Assembly: GCF_025836995.1 (NCBI RefSeq)
Contig: NZ_CP107546.1
Location: 1,984,001-2,048,000, forward strand
Origin: Microbacterium sp. M28
Lineage (GTDB): Bacteria; Actinomycetota; Actinomycetes; Actinomycetales; Microbacteriaceae
Direction: 5' to 3'
Length of the DNA: 64,000 nucleotides
Made by a program: the position numbers and the translations under genes. Positions 35,830 through 45,427 of the stretch are shown piece by piece (the stretch's first letter is position 1; each line of letters opens with the position of its first letter). Below the pieces are notes generated by a model, which was not told the origin of the DNA, did no database searches, and saw nothing but the letters and a program-made list of their open reading frames with translations.

Positions 35830-37659
35830 ATGGTCCAGTTCGATGTTCCCGCCATCGTCCCCGCCGACCCAGATGCAAACATCACAGACCTGCTCGTCGA
35901 GAGGGTCAAGGCCACTCCGGACCGGGCACTGTTCTCGGTCCCGCAGGGCGAAGGATGGCGCGACATCACGGCGGCCGACTTCCAGACGGCCGTGATCGCG
36001 CTCGCGAAGGGCTTCGTCGCCGCCGGCGTCCAGCCCGGCGACAAAGTCGGCTTCATCGCACGCACCACCTATCAGTGGACACTCATCGATTTCGCGCTCT
36101 TCTACGCCGGAGCCGTGATGGTGCCGGTCTACGAGACCAGCTCCCCCGCGCAGATCCAGTGGATCATGGAGGACTCCGGCGCTGTCGCGCTCATCGTCGA
36201 GTCGTCCGATCACTTCCAGCGCTTCGACGAGGTCCGCGGCGACCTGCCCCTGGTGCGCGAGGTCTGGCAGCTGCACCTCGGCGCGATCGACGCGCTCACC
36301 GCGCAGGGCACCTCGGTCGAGGATGCCGAGATCGAACGGCGCCGTCAGATCGCCGTCGGCAGCGACATCGCGACCCTCATCTACACCTCCGGCTCGACGG
36401 GGCGCCCCAAGGGCTGCGTGCTGACGCACAGCAACTTCGTCGAGCTGACGCGCAACGCCTCGAAGTCGCTGGACTCCGTGCTCTCGATGCCCGGCGCGTC
36501 GACCGTGCTGTTCATCACGACGGCGCACGTGTTCGCCCGGTTCATCTCGATCCTCAACATCCACGCCGGTGTGCGCACCGGCCACCAGCCGGACACGAAG
36601 CAGCTGCTGCCTGCGCTCGGGTCGTTCAAGCCGACGTTCCTGCTCGCCGTCCCGCGCGTGTTCGAGAAGGTGTACAACTCCGCCGAGCAGAAGGCGGAGG
36701 CCGGCGGCAAGGGCAAGATCTTCCACGCCGCGGCGGCCGCGGCGATCGAGCACTCGCGTCTGCTCGAAGAGGGACGCAAGATCCCGTTCGGGCTGAAGAT
36801 CAAGTTCGCGCTGTTCGACAAGCTGGTCTATTCGAAGCTGCGCGCCGCGATGGGCGGCAACATCGCCTACGCGATCTCCGGCTCCGCTCCCCTGGGCGCT
36901 CGGCTCGGGCACTTCTTCCATAGCCTCGGCGTGGTGATCCTGGAGGGATACGGCCTGACCGAGACCACGGCACCGGCCACGGTCAATCAGGGCGACAAGT
37001 CCAAGATCGGAACCGTCGGCCCCGCGCTCCCCGGTGTGAGCGTCCGCCTCGCCGAGGACGGCGAGATCGAGGTCAAGGGCGTCAACGTCTTCAAGGAGTA
37101 CTGGAACAACCCGGAGGCCACCGCCGCCGCATTCGACGACGGATGGTTCAGAACCGGTGACATCGGCTCCTTCGACAGCGACGGCTTCCTGACCATCACC
37201 GGACGCAAGAAGGAGATCATCGTCACCGCCGGCGGCAAGAACGTCGCACCGGCGGCGCTGGAGGATCCCATCCGCGCCAATCCCGTCGTCGGTCAGGTCG
37301 TCGTCGTCGGCGACCAGAAGCCGTTCATCTCGGCGCTGATCACTCTCGATCCCGAAATGCTGCCGACGTGGCTCGCGAACAACGGCCTCGACGCTTCCAT
37401 GTCGCTCGCCGAGGCATCCCGCAACGCAGCGGTTCGTGCCGAGGTGCAGCGCGCCGTCGACGTCGCCAACAGCAACGTCTCCCGCGCCGAGTCGATCCGC
37501 AAGTTCACGATCCTTGGATCCGAGTGGACCGAGGCTTCAGGCCACCTGACGCCGAAGATGTCGATCAAGCGGAACGTGATCCTGACCGACTTCGCCGAGG
37601 AGATCTCCGCGATCTATGACGAGCCGGTGCAGACCACGAACGTCGCCCTCGGTGGCTGA
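35830..37659 (+). CDS. long-chain acyl-CoA synthetase (AMP-forming)
   Basis: A FadD-type enzyme that activates fatty acids with ATP and CoA. The 609-residue protein has the P-loop-like YTSGSTGRPKGC at 185-196, the acyl-adenylate motif GYGLTETTAPAT, DGWFRTGDIG, and the hinge GRKKEIIVTAGGKNVAP. The ATG at 35830 follows AAGGAG; a longer frame to 35773 lacks a ribosome site. The long N-terminal region places it with the FadD15/ACSL-like group rather than short-chain enzymes. Confidence 0.95.
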   Translation: MVQFDVPAIVPADPDANITDLLVERVKATPDRALFSVPQGEGWRDITAADFQTAVIALAKGFVAAGVQPGDKVGFIARTTYQWTLIDFALFYAGAVMVPVYETSSPAQIQWIMEDSGAVALIVESSDHFQRFDEVRGDLPLVREVWQLHLGAIDALTAQGTSVEDAEIERRRQIAVGSDIATLIYTSGSTGRPKGCVLTHSNFVELTRNASKSLDSVLSMPGASTVLFITTAHVFARFISILNIHAGVRTGHQPDTKQLLPALGSFKPTFLLAVPRVFEKVYNSAEQKAEAGGKGKIFHAAAAAAIEHSRLLEEGRKIPFGLKIKFALFDKLVYSKLRAAMGGNIAYAISGSAPLGARLGHFFHSLGVVILEGYGLTETTAPATVNQGDKSKIGTVGPALPGVSVRLAEDGEIEVKGVNVFKEYWNNPEATAAAFDDGWFRTGDIGSFDSDGFLTITGRKKEIIVTAGGKNVAPAALEDPIRANPVVGQVVVVGDQKPFISALITLDPEMLPTWLANNGLDASMSLAEASRNAAVRAEVQRAVDVANSNVSRAESIRKFTILGSEWTEASGHLTPKMSIKRNVILTDFAEEISAIYDEPVQTTNVALGG

Positions 37660-37679
37660 CACTCCCGAGTGAGCGGGTG

Positions 37680-37715
37680 AAACGCGGTGATCGCTGCTCA
37701 GCGGTCACCGCGTTT
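37680..37715 (+). terminator. long terminator hairpin after the acyl-CoA ligase gene
   Basis: AAACGCGGTGA pairs with TCACCGCGTTT, and within it CGCTG pairs with CAGCG around a 2-base loop; a T-G pair joins the two stems, giving about 17 bp. TTT ends the right arm, so it can work as an intrinsic terminator in either direction. The rest of the gap to 37788 shows nothing else. Confidence 0.8.
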
Positions 37716-37788
37716 CGCCTCGCTCCGCTCGCTCAACGTCGATACGCGGCCGCGTCAACGCCGCTTCGCGGCATTGATCCGGCCCGTA

Positions 37789-38280
37789 TCAGAACCAGCT
37801 GCTCTCGCGGACCTCGCGCATCGCGATCTTGCGCGTTTCCGGCGCGAGGCGCGACAGGTAGACCTTGCCGTCCAGGTGGTCCGTCTCGTGCTGCAGCGCC
37901 TGAGCGAGCAGTCCCTCGCCCTCCAGGACCACGGGTTCGCCGTCGAGATCGATGCCCTCGACGCGCGCCCATGGGTGGCGCAGCGCATCGTGCCAGAGAC
38001 CGGGTACGGACAGGCAGCCTTCACCGGTGGGAACCGGCTCGCCGCGCACCTCGACGAGCACGGGGTTGAGCACGTATCCGATGTCTCCGTCGATGTTGTA
38101 GCTGAAAGCCCGCAGCGCGACGCCGATCTGATTCGCCGCGACGCCGGCGCGTCCGGGAAGCTCGACAGTGTCGATCAGGTCGGCGACCAGGGCGCGGACA
38201 CCGTCATCGATGTGCTCGATCGGCGCGCATGTCGTGCGCAGCACGGGGTCGCCGAACAGCCGGATCTCCCGGACGGCCAT
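37789..38280 (-). CDS. def: peptide deformylase
   Basis: Deformylase removes the formyl group from the N-terminal Met of new proteins. The 163-residue protein has motif 1 as GVAANQIG (46-53), motif 2 EGCLSV (Cys89) and motif 3 QHETDHLDG, with His131, Glu132 and His135 binding metal and catalysing. Motif 1 has Arg-Ala-Gly in place of the usual Gly-x-Gly. Its ATG shares one base with the stop of the upstream ATPase gene (TGATG), so translation is likely coupled. Confidence 0.96.
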   Translation of the reverse strand: MAVREIRLFGDPVLRTTCAPIEHIDDGVRALVADLIDTVELPGRAGVAANQIGVALRAFSYNIDGDIGYVLNPVLVEVRGEPVPTGEGCLSVPGLWHDALRHPWARVEGIDLDGEPVVLEGEGLLAQALQHETDHLDGKVYLSRLAPETRKIAMREVRESSWF

Positions 38281-40322
38281 CAGGCGGCGCTCGCCCGGAG
38301 GCCCTCGACGAGCAGCGCGGCCAGCTCCCTGGCCGCCTTGCGGGTCTCCGGCTGCAGCGATGTGAACACGATGGCTCCACCGCCGGCGATCTGCGGGTCG
38401 TACGGCATCCGCACCACGTGGCGGGCGCGTGTGGCGAAGTGGGCCTCCAGCTCGTTGAGCCGCACCAGCGGGCTGCCTGGCGTCGACTGGTTGAGCACGA
38501 CGATCGCGTCGCGGGCCTGCGCCGCGTACCCGTTCGTCTCGAGCCAGGTCAGCGTCTCGGAGGCGAGTCGCGCCTCGTCCACGCTCAGGCCGGAGACGAT
38601 CACGAGCTGGTCCGCGAGCTCGAGCGTCGCCCCCATCACGGAGTGGACGATTCCCGTACCCGTGTCCGTCAGCACCAACGAGTAGTAGTGCGCCGCGATG
38701 TCGGCGACGTCACGGTAGTCGGCGTCGCTGAACGCGTCCGCGATGCGCGGGTCCGTGTCGGACGCGAGCACATCGAGACGTGTGCTGTCGCGGGCGACGA
38801 TCGCCGAGATGTCGTGATAACCGCGCACCTCTCCGTGCAGACGGACGAGGTCTCGGACGGATCTGTTGTGCGAACGCACGATCCGCTCCGCGAGGGTCCC
38901 CCGGTCGGGGTTCGCGTCCACCGCGATCACCCGGTCGTCTCTGGCATCGGCGAGAGCCATGCCGAGAAGCGCCGTGATCGTGGTCTTTCCGACCCCGCCC
39001 TTGCGGGAGAGCACCGGGACGAAGCGCGCGCCACCGCTCAGCGGAGCCGCGATCTTCGCCGACAGCGCCTTGCGCGCCTTCGCGTTCTTGCCGTCGCCGA
39101 TGTTGATGCGGCGGCCGGACACGGTGTACAGGAAGTGGCTCCAGGCCCCCTCCGGCTCCGGTTTGGTGACCTGATGCGGGTCGAGCAGTCGATCGGCGGT
39201 CAGCAGATCCGCCGACTCCCGCGAAGCCTGGCCGAGCTGTTCGCCGAGTCGCTTCGAGGTCAACTCGACATCCGCCCGGACGGGTGCGGATACCGGCCGC
39301 GGTGCGACCGAGGTCTCGGTCGACGTCGTTCGGGCGTCCTTCTCAGTGCTCACGGTGTCGTCCTGTTCCTCTTCGGGATCGGATGCCTCGCCTGCCGCGG
39401 CTCGTTCGACCGTGGCGACCCACGCGGAGCTCGGGCGAGGAGCGGGTGCGGCGTCGGCGGGTTCGCTCTGCGTTGCGGGCTCCTCGACCTTCGCGTCCGC
39501 CGGTGCCGCGGCGACTTCGGATGCCGCACTGGCCGGACTCTCGGTCGATGTCGCCGCAGCGGTGGAAGGCGCCGACGCGACGGGAGCATCCGTGTCGAAC
39601 CGGTCATCCGTGTCGACCGGAGCATCCGTGTCGTCAGACGCATCCGTGTCGACCGGAGTGACCGGCTTCGGCGTCCGCTTGGGCTTCGTCTTGGCGGGCT
39701 TGGCCGGCTTCGTCAGCGGTTTCGCCTTCTGCGGCGCCGCCGCAGCGGGTGCGGGCTCGGGCACTTCGACCGGCGCTGCGGCCCCCTGGTCGTCGCTCTC
39801 GGCCGCGGCATCCTCCGTGCCTTCCGAGTCGATCGGCGACACGGAGGGCTCCGGCTCGGCGGTCGTCGCCGGCTCGGCATCCCGTTCGATGACCAGATCG
39901 CCGCTGTCGGCGGACGTTCCGGCTTCGTGCGTCGCGATCCTGTCGGCGAGTTCCTCGTGGTCGAGCACGACCTCCGCGGTCACCGGCGCGTCGACGCTCG
40001 TGGCAGCCGGCGCCTCGGGCAGTTCATCGGCGGCGACCTCGATGACGATGTCGATGCCGCCGTCCTTGATGCGCCCGATGACGTCCGCGGCCGAAGAAGG
40101 CTCGAGCTCCGGTGCCGGGTCGATGATCAGCTCGGATGCGACTTCGCCGTCCACGACGGCGTCGTCGTCGAGGAGGTCGTCCTCGTCGCCGGTCGGGATC
40201 GTCAGGCTCACCTGAGCGGTGCCGCCGAGGATGCCGAGGCTGGCCGTATCCAGAGATGCGGCGTCGTCCAGCACCCCGAGCGAATCATCGTCGTCGGGTC
40301 GATCGGTGTTCTTCGCGGTCAT
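38280..40322 (-). CDS. EspI-like MinD/ParA family ATPase with long disordered N terminus
   Basis: A 680-residue protein in two halves. Residues 1 to about 370 are low-complexity, rich in Asp, Glu, Ala, Pro and Thr, with a Lys/Pro block near 215-240. Residues from about 425 form a SIMIBI/MinD-like ATPase: deviant-type Walker [13 protein letters not shown] with Lys446, [13 protein letters not shown], and [14 protein letters not shown]. This layout resembles EspI and related ATPases linked to ESX (type VII) secretion in actinobacteria, but no ESX gene is in the window. It is cotranscribed with def. The function is unproved. Confidence 0.75.
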   Translation of the reverse strand: MTAKNTDRPDDDDSLGVLDDAASLDTASLGILGGTAQVSLTIPTGDEDDLLDDDAVVDGEVASELIIDPAPELEPSSAADVIGRIKDGGIDIVIEVAADELPEAPAATSVDAPVTAEVVLDHEELADRIATHEAGTSADSGDLVIERDAEPATTAEPEPSVSPIDSEGTEDAAAESDDQGAAAPVEVPEPAPAAAAPQKAKPLTKPAKPAKTKPKRTPKPVTPVDTDASDDTDAPVDTDDRFDTDAPVASAPSTAAATSTESPASAASEVAAAPADAKVEEPATQSEPADAAPAPRPSSAWVATVERAAAGEASDPEEEQDDTVSTEKDARTTSTETSVAPRPVSAPVRADVELTSKRLGEQLGQASRESADLLTADRLLDPHQVTKPEPEGAWSHFLYTVSGRRINIGDGKNAKARKALSAKIAAPLSGGARFVPVLSRKGGVGKTTITALLGMALADARDDRVIAVDANPDRGTLAERIVRSHNRSVRDLVRLHGEVRGYHDISAIVARDSTRLDVLASDTDPRIADAFSDADYRDVADIAAHYYSLVLTDTGTGIVHSVMGATLELADQLVIVSGLSVDEARLASETLTWLETNGYAAQARDAIVVLNQSTPGSPLVRLNELEAHFATRARHVVRMPYDPQIAGGGAIVFTSLQPETRKAARELAALLVEGLRASAA
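39587..39658. repeat. 18-bp tandem repeat inside the EspI-like gene
   Basis: The core CATCCGTGTCG recurs at 39587, 39605, 39623 and 39641, an exact 18-bp period over four imperfect units. It encodes a six-residue repeat built on DTDA in the disordered N-terminal half, so copy-number change would stay in frame. Confidence 0.8.
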
Positions 40323-40362
40323 GTCTCACTCCCAGTCGTGCAGCATGCACGCCCGGTCAAGG

Positions 40363-43300
40363 TTACTGGCCCGGGCGGATGACGACCAAAAGGTCACCGG
40401 CATCCACCTGGGCGGTCGCCGCGACCGCAAGGCGCTCGACCACGCCGTCCACGGGTGCGGTGATCGCGGCCTCCATCTTCATCGCCTCGATCGACGCGAC
40501 CGGCTCTCCGGCCCGGACGGCCGCGCCGACCTCGGCCTTCAACGTCACCACGCCCGAGAACGGAGCTGCGACCTGGCCGGGCTTCGAGGTGTCAGCCTTC
40601 TCGACATCGTGCACCTCGACGGCGACCGAACGGTCCCGCACGAACACCGGCCGGAGCTGCCCGTTCATCGTCGTCATGACCGTGCGCATGCCGCGCTCGT
40701 CCGCGTCGCCGATCGCCTCGAGGCCGACGAACAATTGCACACCCCGGTCGATCTCGACGAGGTGCTCCTGGCCCTGGACGAGACCGAACAGGTAGTCGCT
40801 CGTATCGAGCACCGACAGGTCGCCGAACAGCTCCCGCTTCTGGGCGAACTCGCGCGTCGGCGCAGGGAACAGCAGCCGGTTCAGGCGTGCGCGGCGCTGA
40901 GCGCTGGAACCGGCGAGCTCCTGTTCGTCCTCGACGCTGATCTCCGCGACAGCAGGCCGGACCGTCCGTCCGGCGAGCACCTTCGTGCGGAAGGGCTCCG
41001 GCCATCCACCAGGCAGATCGCCGAGTTCGCCGGCCATGAAGCCGACGACCGAATCCGGCACGTCGTACTTCTCCGGATGGGCTTCGAAGTCCGCCGGGTC
41101 GGCCTTGACGGCCGCGAGGTGCAGAGCGAGATCGCCGACCACCTTCGACGACGGCGTGACCTTCGGCACGCGTCCGAGGATGCGGTCGGCAGCGGCGTAC
41201 ATGTCCTCGATGAGCTCGAAGTCGTCGGCGAGCCCGAGCGCCTTCGCCTGCTGCCGCAGGTTCGACAGCTGACCACCGGGGATCTCGTGGTGGTAGACGC
41301 GTCCGGTGGGCCCCGGAAGACCGGACTCGAACGGCGCGTACGTCTTGCGCACCGCCTCCCAGTACGGCTCGAGGTCGCTGACCCCATCCAGGTCGATCCC
41401 GCTGTCGCGATCGGTGTGCGCGAGAGCCGCGATCAGGGAGGACAGCGAGGGCTGGCTGGTCGTTCCGGACAGCGGTGCGGATGCCGCGTCGACCGCGTCG
41501 ACGCCGGCCGCGCTCGCGGCGAGGAGCGTCGCGAGCTGACCACCAGGCGTGTCGTGCGTGTGCAGATGCACCGGCAGGTCGAAGCGGTCCCGCAGCGCCG
41601 AGACGAGCGTCGCCGCCGCCGCGGGGCGCAGCAGACCCGCCATGTCCTTGATGGCGAGGATGTGCGCACCGGACTCGACGATCTGCTCGGCCAGACGCAG
41701 GTAGTAATCCAGCGTGTAGAGGTCCTCGGCCGGGTTCAGCAGATCACCGGTGTAGCAGAGCGCGACCTCCGCCACTGCGGTGCCCGTCGCGCGCACGGCG
41801 TCGATCGCCGGGCGCATCTGAGACACGTCGTTGAGCGCGTCGAAGATGCGGAAGATGTCCACACCGCTGGTCGCGGCCTCCTGCACGAAGGCGTCCGTCA
41901 CGGCTGTCGGGTACGGCGTGTAGCCGACCGTGTTGCGCCCTCGGAGCAGCATCTGGATCGCGATGTTCGGCAGCGCCGTGCGCAGCTTGTCCAGGCGCTC
42001 CCACGGGTCCTCGCCGAGGAAGCGGAGGGCGACGTCGTAGGTCGCACCGCCCCAGGCCTCGACCGAGAGCAGGTCGGGCGTCAGGCGCGCGAGGTACGGA
42101 GCCGCGGCGACGAGGTCGCGCGTGCGCACCCGGGTCGCCAGCAGCGACTGGTGCGCGTCGCGGAACGTCGTGTCGGTGACCGCGAGCGCCTTCTGCTGGC
42201 GCAGCGCGGCGGCGAAGGCATCCGGGCCGAGCTCCTGCAGACGCTGACGCGACCCGCCAGGCGGTGTCGTGGACAGGTCCAGCGACGGCAGCTTGGTCCG
42301 CGGGTCAGCCGTGCCGGGGTGGGCGCCGTGCGGTTTGTTGACGGTGACGTCGACGAGCCAGTTGAGGATCTTGGTGCCGCGGTCCTTCGAGACCCGACCC
42401 TTGAGCAGTTCAGGGCGCTCGTCGATGAAGGACGTGCTGACGTCGCCGGCGATGAAGGCCTCGTCCTCGAGCAGCGCCTGCAGGAACGGGATGTTCGTCG
42501 AGACGCCGCGGATGCGGAACTCCGCCAGCGCACGCCGTGCCCGAGCGACGGCGGCGGGGAAGTCGCGTCCGCGGCAGGTCAGCTTGGAGAGCATGGAGTC
42601 GAAGTGCGGGCTGATCTGCGCACCCTGGTGGACGGTCCCGCCGTCCAGGCGGATCCCCGCGCCGCCGGGTGAGCGGTACGTCGTGATCTTGCCGGTGTCC
42701 GGGCGGAACCCCTGCGTCGGGTCCTCGGTCGTGATGCGGCACTGCAGCGCAGCGCCGCGCAGCTGGATGCGGTCCTGGACGAGGCCGAGCTCCGCCAGGG
42801 TCTGACCGGCCGCGATCCGCATCTGGGTCTGGACCAGGTCGACGTCCGTGACCTCCTCGGTCACGGTGTGCTCGACCTGGATGCGCGGGTTCATCTCGAT
42901 GAAGACGACTTCGCCGGAGCGCTCCCCCGCCGTCTCGAGGAGGAACTCCACGGTGCCCGCGTTCTCGTAACCGATCGAACGCGCGAACGCGATCGCGTAG
43001 CCGTGCAACGCCTGACGGATGTCATCGTCCAGGTTCGGCGCCGGTGCGATCTCGACGACCTTCTGGTGCCGACGCTGCACCGAGCAGTCGCGCTCGAACA
43101 GGTGCACGGTCTCGCCGGTCTTGTCCGCCAGGATCTGCACCTCGATGTGACGCGGACGGACGACGGCCTGCTCCAGGAACATCCGAGGGTCGCCGAAGGC
43201 GCTGGCGGCCTCGCGCATGGCTTCGGCGAGAGCCGGCGCGAGCTCGGCCTCGGTCTCGACACGTCGCATGCCGCGTCCGCCACCACCGGCTACGGCCTTG

Positions 43301-43770
43301 GCGAACAGCGGGAAGCCGATGTCGGACGCCTGCGCGAGCAGTGCGTCGACGTCGTCGGATGCCTCGGTGGATCGCAGCACCGGCACACCGGCCTCGACGG
43401 CGTGCCGCTTCGCCTCGACCTTGTTGCCCGCCATCTCGAGGACGGCGGCGGGCGGTCCGATGAAGACGATGCCGTTGGCCGCGGCCTTCTCCGCCAGTTC
43501 GGGGTTCTCGGAGAGGAAGCCGTAGCCGGGGTAGATCGCGTCGGCACCGGATTCGAGCGCTACCCGGACGATCTCGTCGACATCCAGGTAGGCCCGGACG
43601 GGATGCCCTCGCTCACCGATCACGTAGGCCTCGTCGGCTTTGAGCCGATGCAGGGATCCGCGGTCCTCGTACGGGAAGACGGCGACCGTCCTCGCCCCGA
43701 CCTCGAACGCCGCACGGAAGGCCCGGATCGCGATCTCGCCGCGATTGGCCACAAGGATCTTCTGGAACAT
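40363..43770 (-). CDS. pyc: pyruvate carboxylase
   Basis: The anaplerotic enzyme that carboxylates pyruvate to oxaloacetate using biotin and ATP. The 1135-residue single-chain protein has the biotin carboxylase domain (about 1-450) starting KILVANRGEIAIRA, a carboxyltransferase domain with FRDAHQSLLATR, and a C-terminal biotin-carrier domain with EAMKMEA, where Lys1098 takes biotin. The ATG at 43770 gives the normal N terminus and has AGAGGTG upstream; the longer frame does not. It diverges from the orphan parA. Confidence 0.98.
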   Translation of the reverse strand: MFQKILVANRGEIAIRAFRAAFEVGARTVAVFPYEDRGSLHRLKADEAYVIGERGHPVRAYLDVDEIVRVALESGADAIYPGYGFLSENPELAEKAAANGIVFIGPPAAVLEMAGNKVEAKRHAVEAGVPVLRSTEASDDVDALLAQASDIGFPLFAKAVAGGGGRGMRRVETEAELAPALAEAMREAASAFGDPRMFLEQAVVRPRHIEVQILADKTGETVHLFERDCSVQRRHQKVVEIAPAPNLDDDIRQALHGYAIAFARSIGYENAGTVEFLLETAGERSGEVVFIEMNPRIQVEHTVTEEVTDVDLVQTQMRIAAGQTLAELGLVQDRIQLRGAALQCRITTEDPTQGFRPDTGKITTYRSPGGAGIRLDGGTVHQGAQISPHFDSMLSKLTCRGRDFPAAVARARRALAEFRIRGVSTNIPFLQALLEDEAFIAGDVSTSFIDERPELLKGRVSKDRGTKILNWLVDVTVNKPHGAHPGTADPRTKLPSLDLSTTPPGGSRQRLQELGPDAFAAALRQQKALAVTDTTFRDAHQSLLATRVRTRDLVAAAPYLARLTPDLLSVEAWGGATYDVALRFLGEDPWERLDKLRTALPNIAIQMLLRGRNTVGYTPYPTAVTDAFVQEAATSGVDIFRIFDALNDVSQMRPAIDAVRATGTAVAEVALCYTGDLLNPAEDLYTLDYYLRLAEQIVESGAHILAIKDMAGLLRPAAAATLVSALRDRFDLPVHLHTHDTPGGQLATLLAASAAGVDAVDAASAPLSGTTSQPSLSSLIAALAHTDRDSGIDLDGVSDLEPYWEAVRKTYAPFESGLPGPTGRVYHHEIPGGQLSNLRQQAKALGLADDFELIEDMYAAADRILGRVPKVTPSSKVVGDLALHLAAVKADPADFEAHPEKYDVPDSVVGFMAGELGDLPGGWPEPFRTKVLAGRTVRPAVAEISVEDEQELAGSSAQRRARLNRLLFPAPTREFAQKRELFGDLSVLDTSDYLFGLVQGQEHLVEIDRGVQLFVGLEAIGDADERGMRTVMTTMNGQLRPVFVRDRSVAVEVHDVEKADTSKPGQVAAPFSGVVTLKAEVGAAVRAGEPVASIEAMKMEAAITAPVDGVVERLAVAATAQVDAGDLLVVIRPGQ

Positions 43771-43835
43771 GCACACCTCTGGTTGCTCGATGCGTGCGCG
43801 GATCCGCACGCAAGGGCGGGGCTGAGTGTCTCCCC

Positions 43836-43841
43836 AGACTA
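43836..43841 (-). promoter_or_regulatory. -10 hexamer of pyc
   Basis: TAGTCT on the minus strand, 65 bases before the pyc ATG, predicting a leader of about 60 bases. It lies almost back to back with the parA -10. Confidence 0.4.
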
Positions 43842-43849
43842 GGGCAAGG

Positions 43850-43855
43850 TAACGT
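43850..43855 (+). promoter_or_regulatory. -10 hexamer of parA
   Basis: TAACGT seven bases before the GTG at 43863. It decides that start over an in-frame GTG at 43854, which overlaps the hexamer. Confidence 0.5.
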
Positions 43856-43862
43856 GGACACC

Positions 43863-44675
43863 GTGCACGTACTCAGCGTCAGCTCTCTCAAGGGAGGCGT
43901 CGGCAAGACGACCGTGACCCTCGGCTTGGCCTCAGCGGCCTTCGCCAGGGGTGTCCGGACCCTCGTCGTCGACCTCGACCCGCAGTCCGATGTCTCCACC
44001 GGGATGGACATTCAGGTCGCCGGGCGGCTCAACGTCGCCGACGTCCTGGCGAACCCGAAGGAGAAGATCGTTCGTCAGGCGATCACCTCCAGCGGCTGGG
44101 CGAAGGTGCACCCCGGCACGATCGACGTGCTCATCGGGAGCCCGTCCGCCATCAACTTCGACGGCCCGCACCCCAGCGTGCGCGACGTCTGGAAGCTCGA
44201 GGAGGCTCTCGCCTCCGTCGAGGCCGACTACGACCTCGTCCTGATCGACTGCGCGCCTTCCCTGAACGCGCTCACCCGCACCGCCTGGGCCGCGAGCGAC
44301 CGCGTCATGGTCGTCACCGAGCCGGGGCTGTTCTCCGTCGCCGCTGCCGACCGCGCGCTGCGTGCCATCGAGGAGATCCGTCGGGGGCTCTCCCCCCGAC
44401 TGCAGCCGCTCGGCATCGTCGTCAACCGTGTTCGGCCGCAGTCGATCGAGCACCAGTTCCGCATCAAGGAGCTGCGCGACATGTTCGGGCCGCTCGTGCT
44501 CTCCCCGCAGCTGCCCGAGCGCACCTCGCTGCAGCAGGCGCAGGGCGCTGCCAAGCCGTTGCACATCTGGCCCGGCGACTCCGCGCAGGAACTCGCCGCC
44601 GACTTCGATCTGCTCCTCGACCGCATCGTCCGCACCGGCCGCATCCCGGTGTCGGAAAAGGGTCCGCAGGCCTGA
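43863..44675 (+). CDS. ParA family ATPase (orphan)
   Basis: A 270-residue ParA/MinD-type ATPase. The deviant Walker A is [11 protein letters not shown] (9-19); VVDLDPQSDVSTG and LIDCAPSLNALT are the Walker A' and B regions. No ParB or parS partner is nearby, so it is unlikely to be the chromosomal segregation ParA. It may position a protein complex, as other orphan ParAs do. It is followed by the convergent MerR gene and preceded by pyc. Confidence 0.88.
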   Translation: MHVLSVSSLKGGVGKTTVTLGLASAAFARGVRTLVVDLDPQSDVSTGMDIQVAGRLNVADVLANPKEKIVRQAITSSGWAKVHPGTIDVLIGSPSAINFDGPHPSVRDVWKLEEALASVEADYDLVLIDCAPSLNALTRTAWAASDRVMVVTEPGLFSVAAADRALRAIEEIRRGLSPRLQPLGIVVNRVRPQSIEHQFRIKELRDMFGPLVLSPQLPERTSLQQAQGAAKPLHIWPGDSAQELAADFDLLLDRIVRTGRIPVSEKGPQA

Positions 44676-44782
44676 CGCAGCGCAGACTCCCGTCCGGCCG
44701 TCAGCGGACCTCGCTTGACCGACGAAGGTGTGGTGGTTCGCAGACCATCGAAGGGTCGCCGCGAACGACGCGCGAGGTGATG

Positions 44783-45328
44783 TCAGGCGGAGCGCTTGGC
44801 GCGACGCGTCGCGAGCTCGTCGACGGGGTCCGGAGCGGTCGGATCGAACTCCACCAGAGTCGACTCGACCTCGCGCAGGACCTTGCCGACGGCGATGCCG
44901 AACACACCCTGTCCGCGGCTGACCAGGTCGATGACCTCGTCGTTCGACGTGCACAGGTACACCGATGCGCCGTCGCTCATCAGCGTCGTACCGGCGAGGT
45001 CACGGATGCCCGCGGCGCGCAGCTGGTCGACGGCCGTCCGGATCTGCTGCAGCGAGATACCCGTGTCGAGGAGGCGCTTGACGAGCTTGAGGACGAGGAT
45101 GTCGCGGAACCCGTAGAGGCGCTGCGATCCCGAGCCGTTGGCTCCGCGGACCGTCGGGACGACGAGCTCGGTGCGGGCCCAGTAATCCAACTGGCGGTAC
45201 GTGATTCCGGCGGCGCGAGCGGCGACCGCGCCGCGGTAGCCCACCTCGTCGTCCATGGCCGGCAGACCGTCCGTGAAGAGGAGTTCGGTCACGAACCGCG
45301 GGTCGCCTGTCAGCTCGTCCGCATTCAT
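44783..45328 (-). CDS. MerR family transcriptional regulator
   Basis: A 181-residue regulator with an N-terminal MerR helix-turn-helix (about 28-98): GYRGAVAARAAGITYRQLDYWARTELVVPT and LYGFRDILVLKLVKRLLDTG. The C-terminal half has a short domain of the Rv1830-like type. In mycobacteria and corynebacteria this second MerR gene follows garA/odhI and ftsR, as here. AGGGAGGAA precedes the ATG, and TAGCGT upstream (within 45359-45364) may be the -10. Its targets are unknown. Confidence 0.88.
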   Translation of the reverse strand: MNADELTGDPRFVTELLFTDGLPAMDDEVGYRGAVAARAAGITYRQLDYWARTELVVPTVRGANGSGSQRLYGFRDILVLKLVKRLLDTGISLQQIRTAVDQLRAAGIRDLAGTTLMSDGASVYLCTSNDEVIDLVSRGQGVFGIAVGKVLREVESTLVEFDPTAPDPVDELATRRAKRSA

Positions 45329-45427
45329 CTGAATTCCTCCCTGGAGCGCTTACCTCCACGCTAGAGCAGTGCCCCGTGCCCGGCAATGACATCCCGGCCG
45401 AGCCGAAGGTGTGTCGCAACCAGTTCG

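Noticed and set aside
44676..44782. Possible tRNA or terminator between parA and the MerR gene
   Set aside because: Only weak 5-bp stems; no cloverleaf and no strong hairpin.
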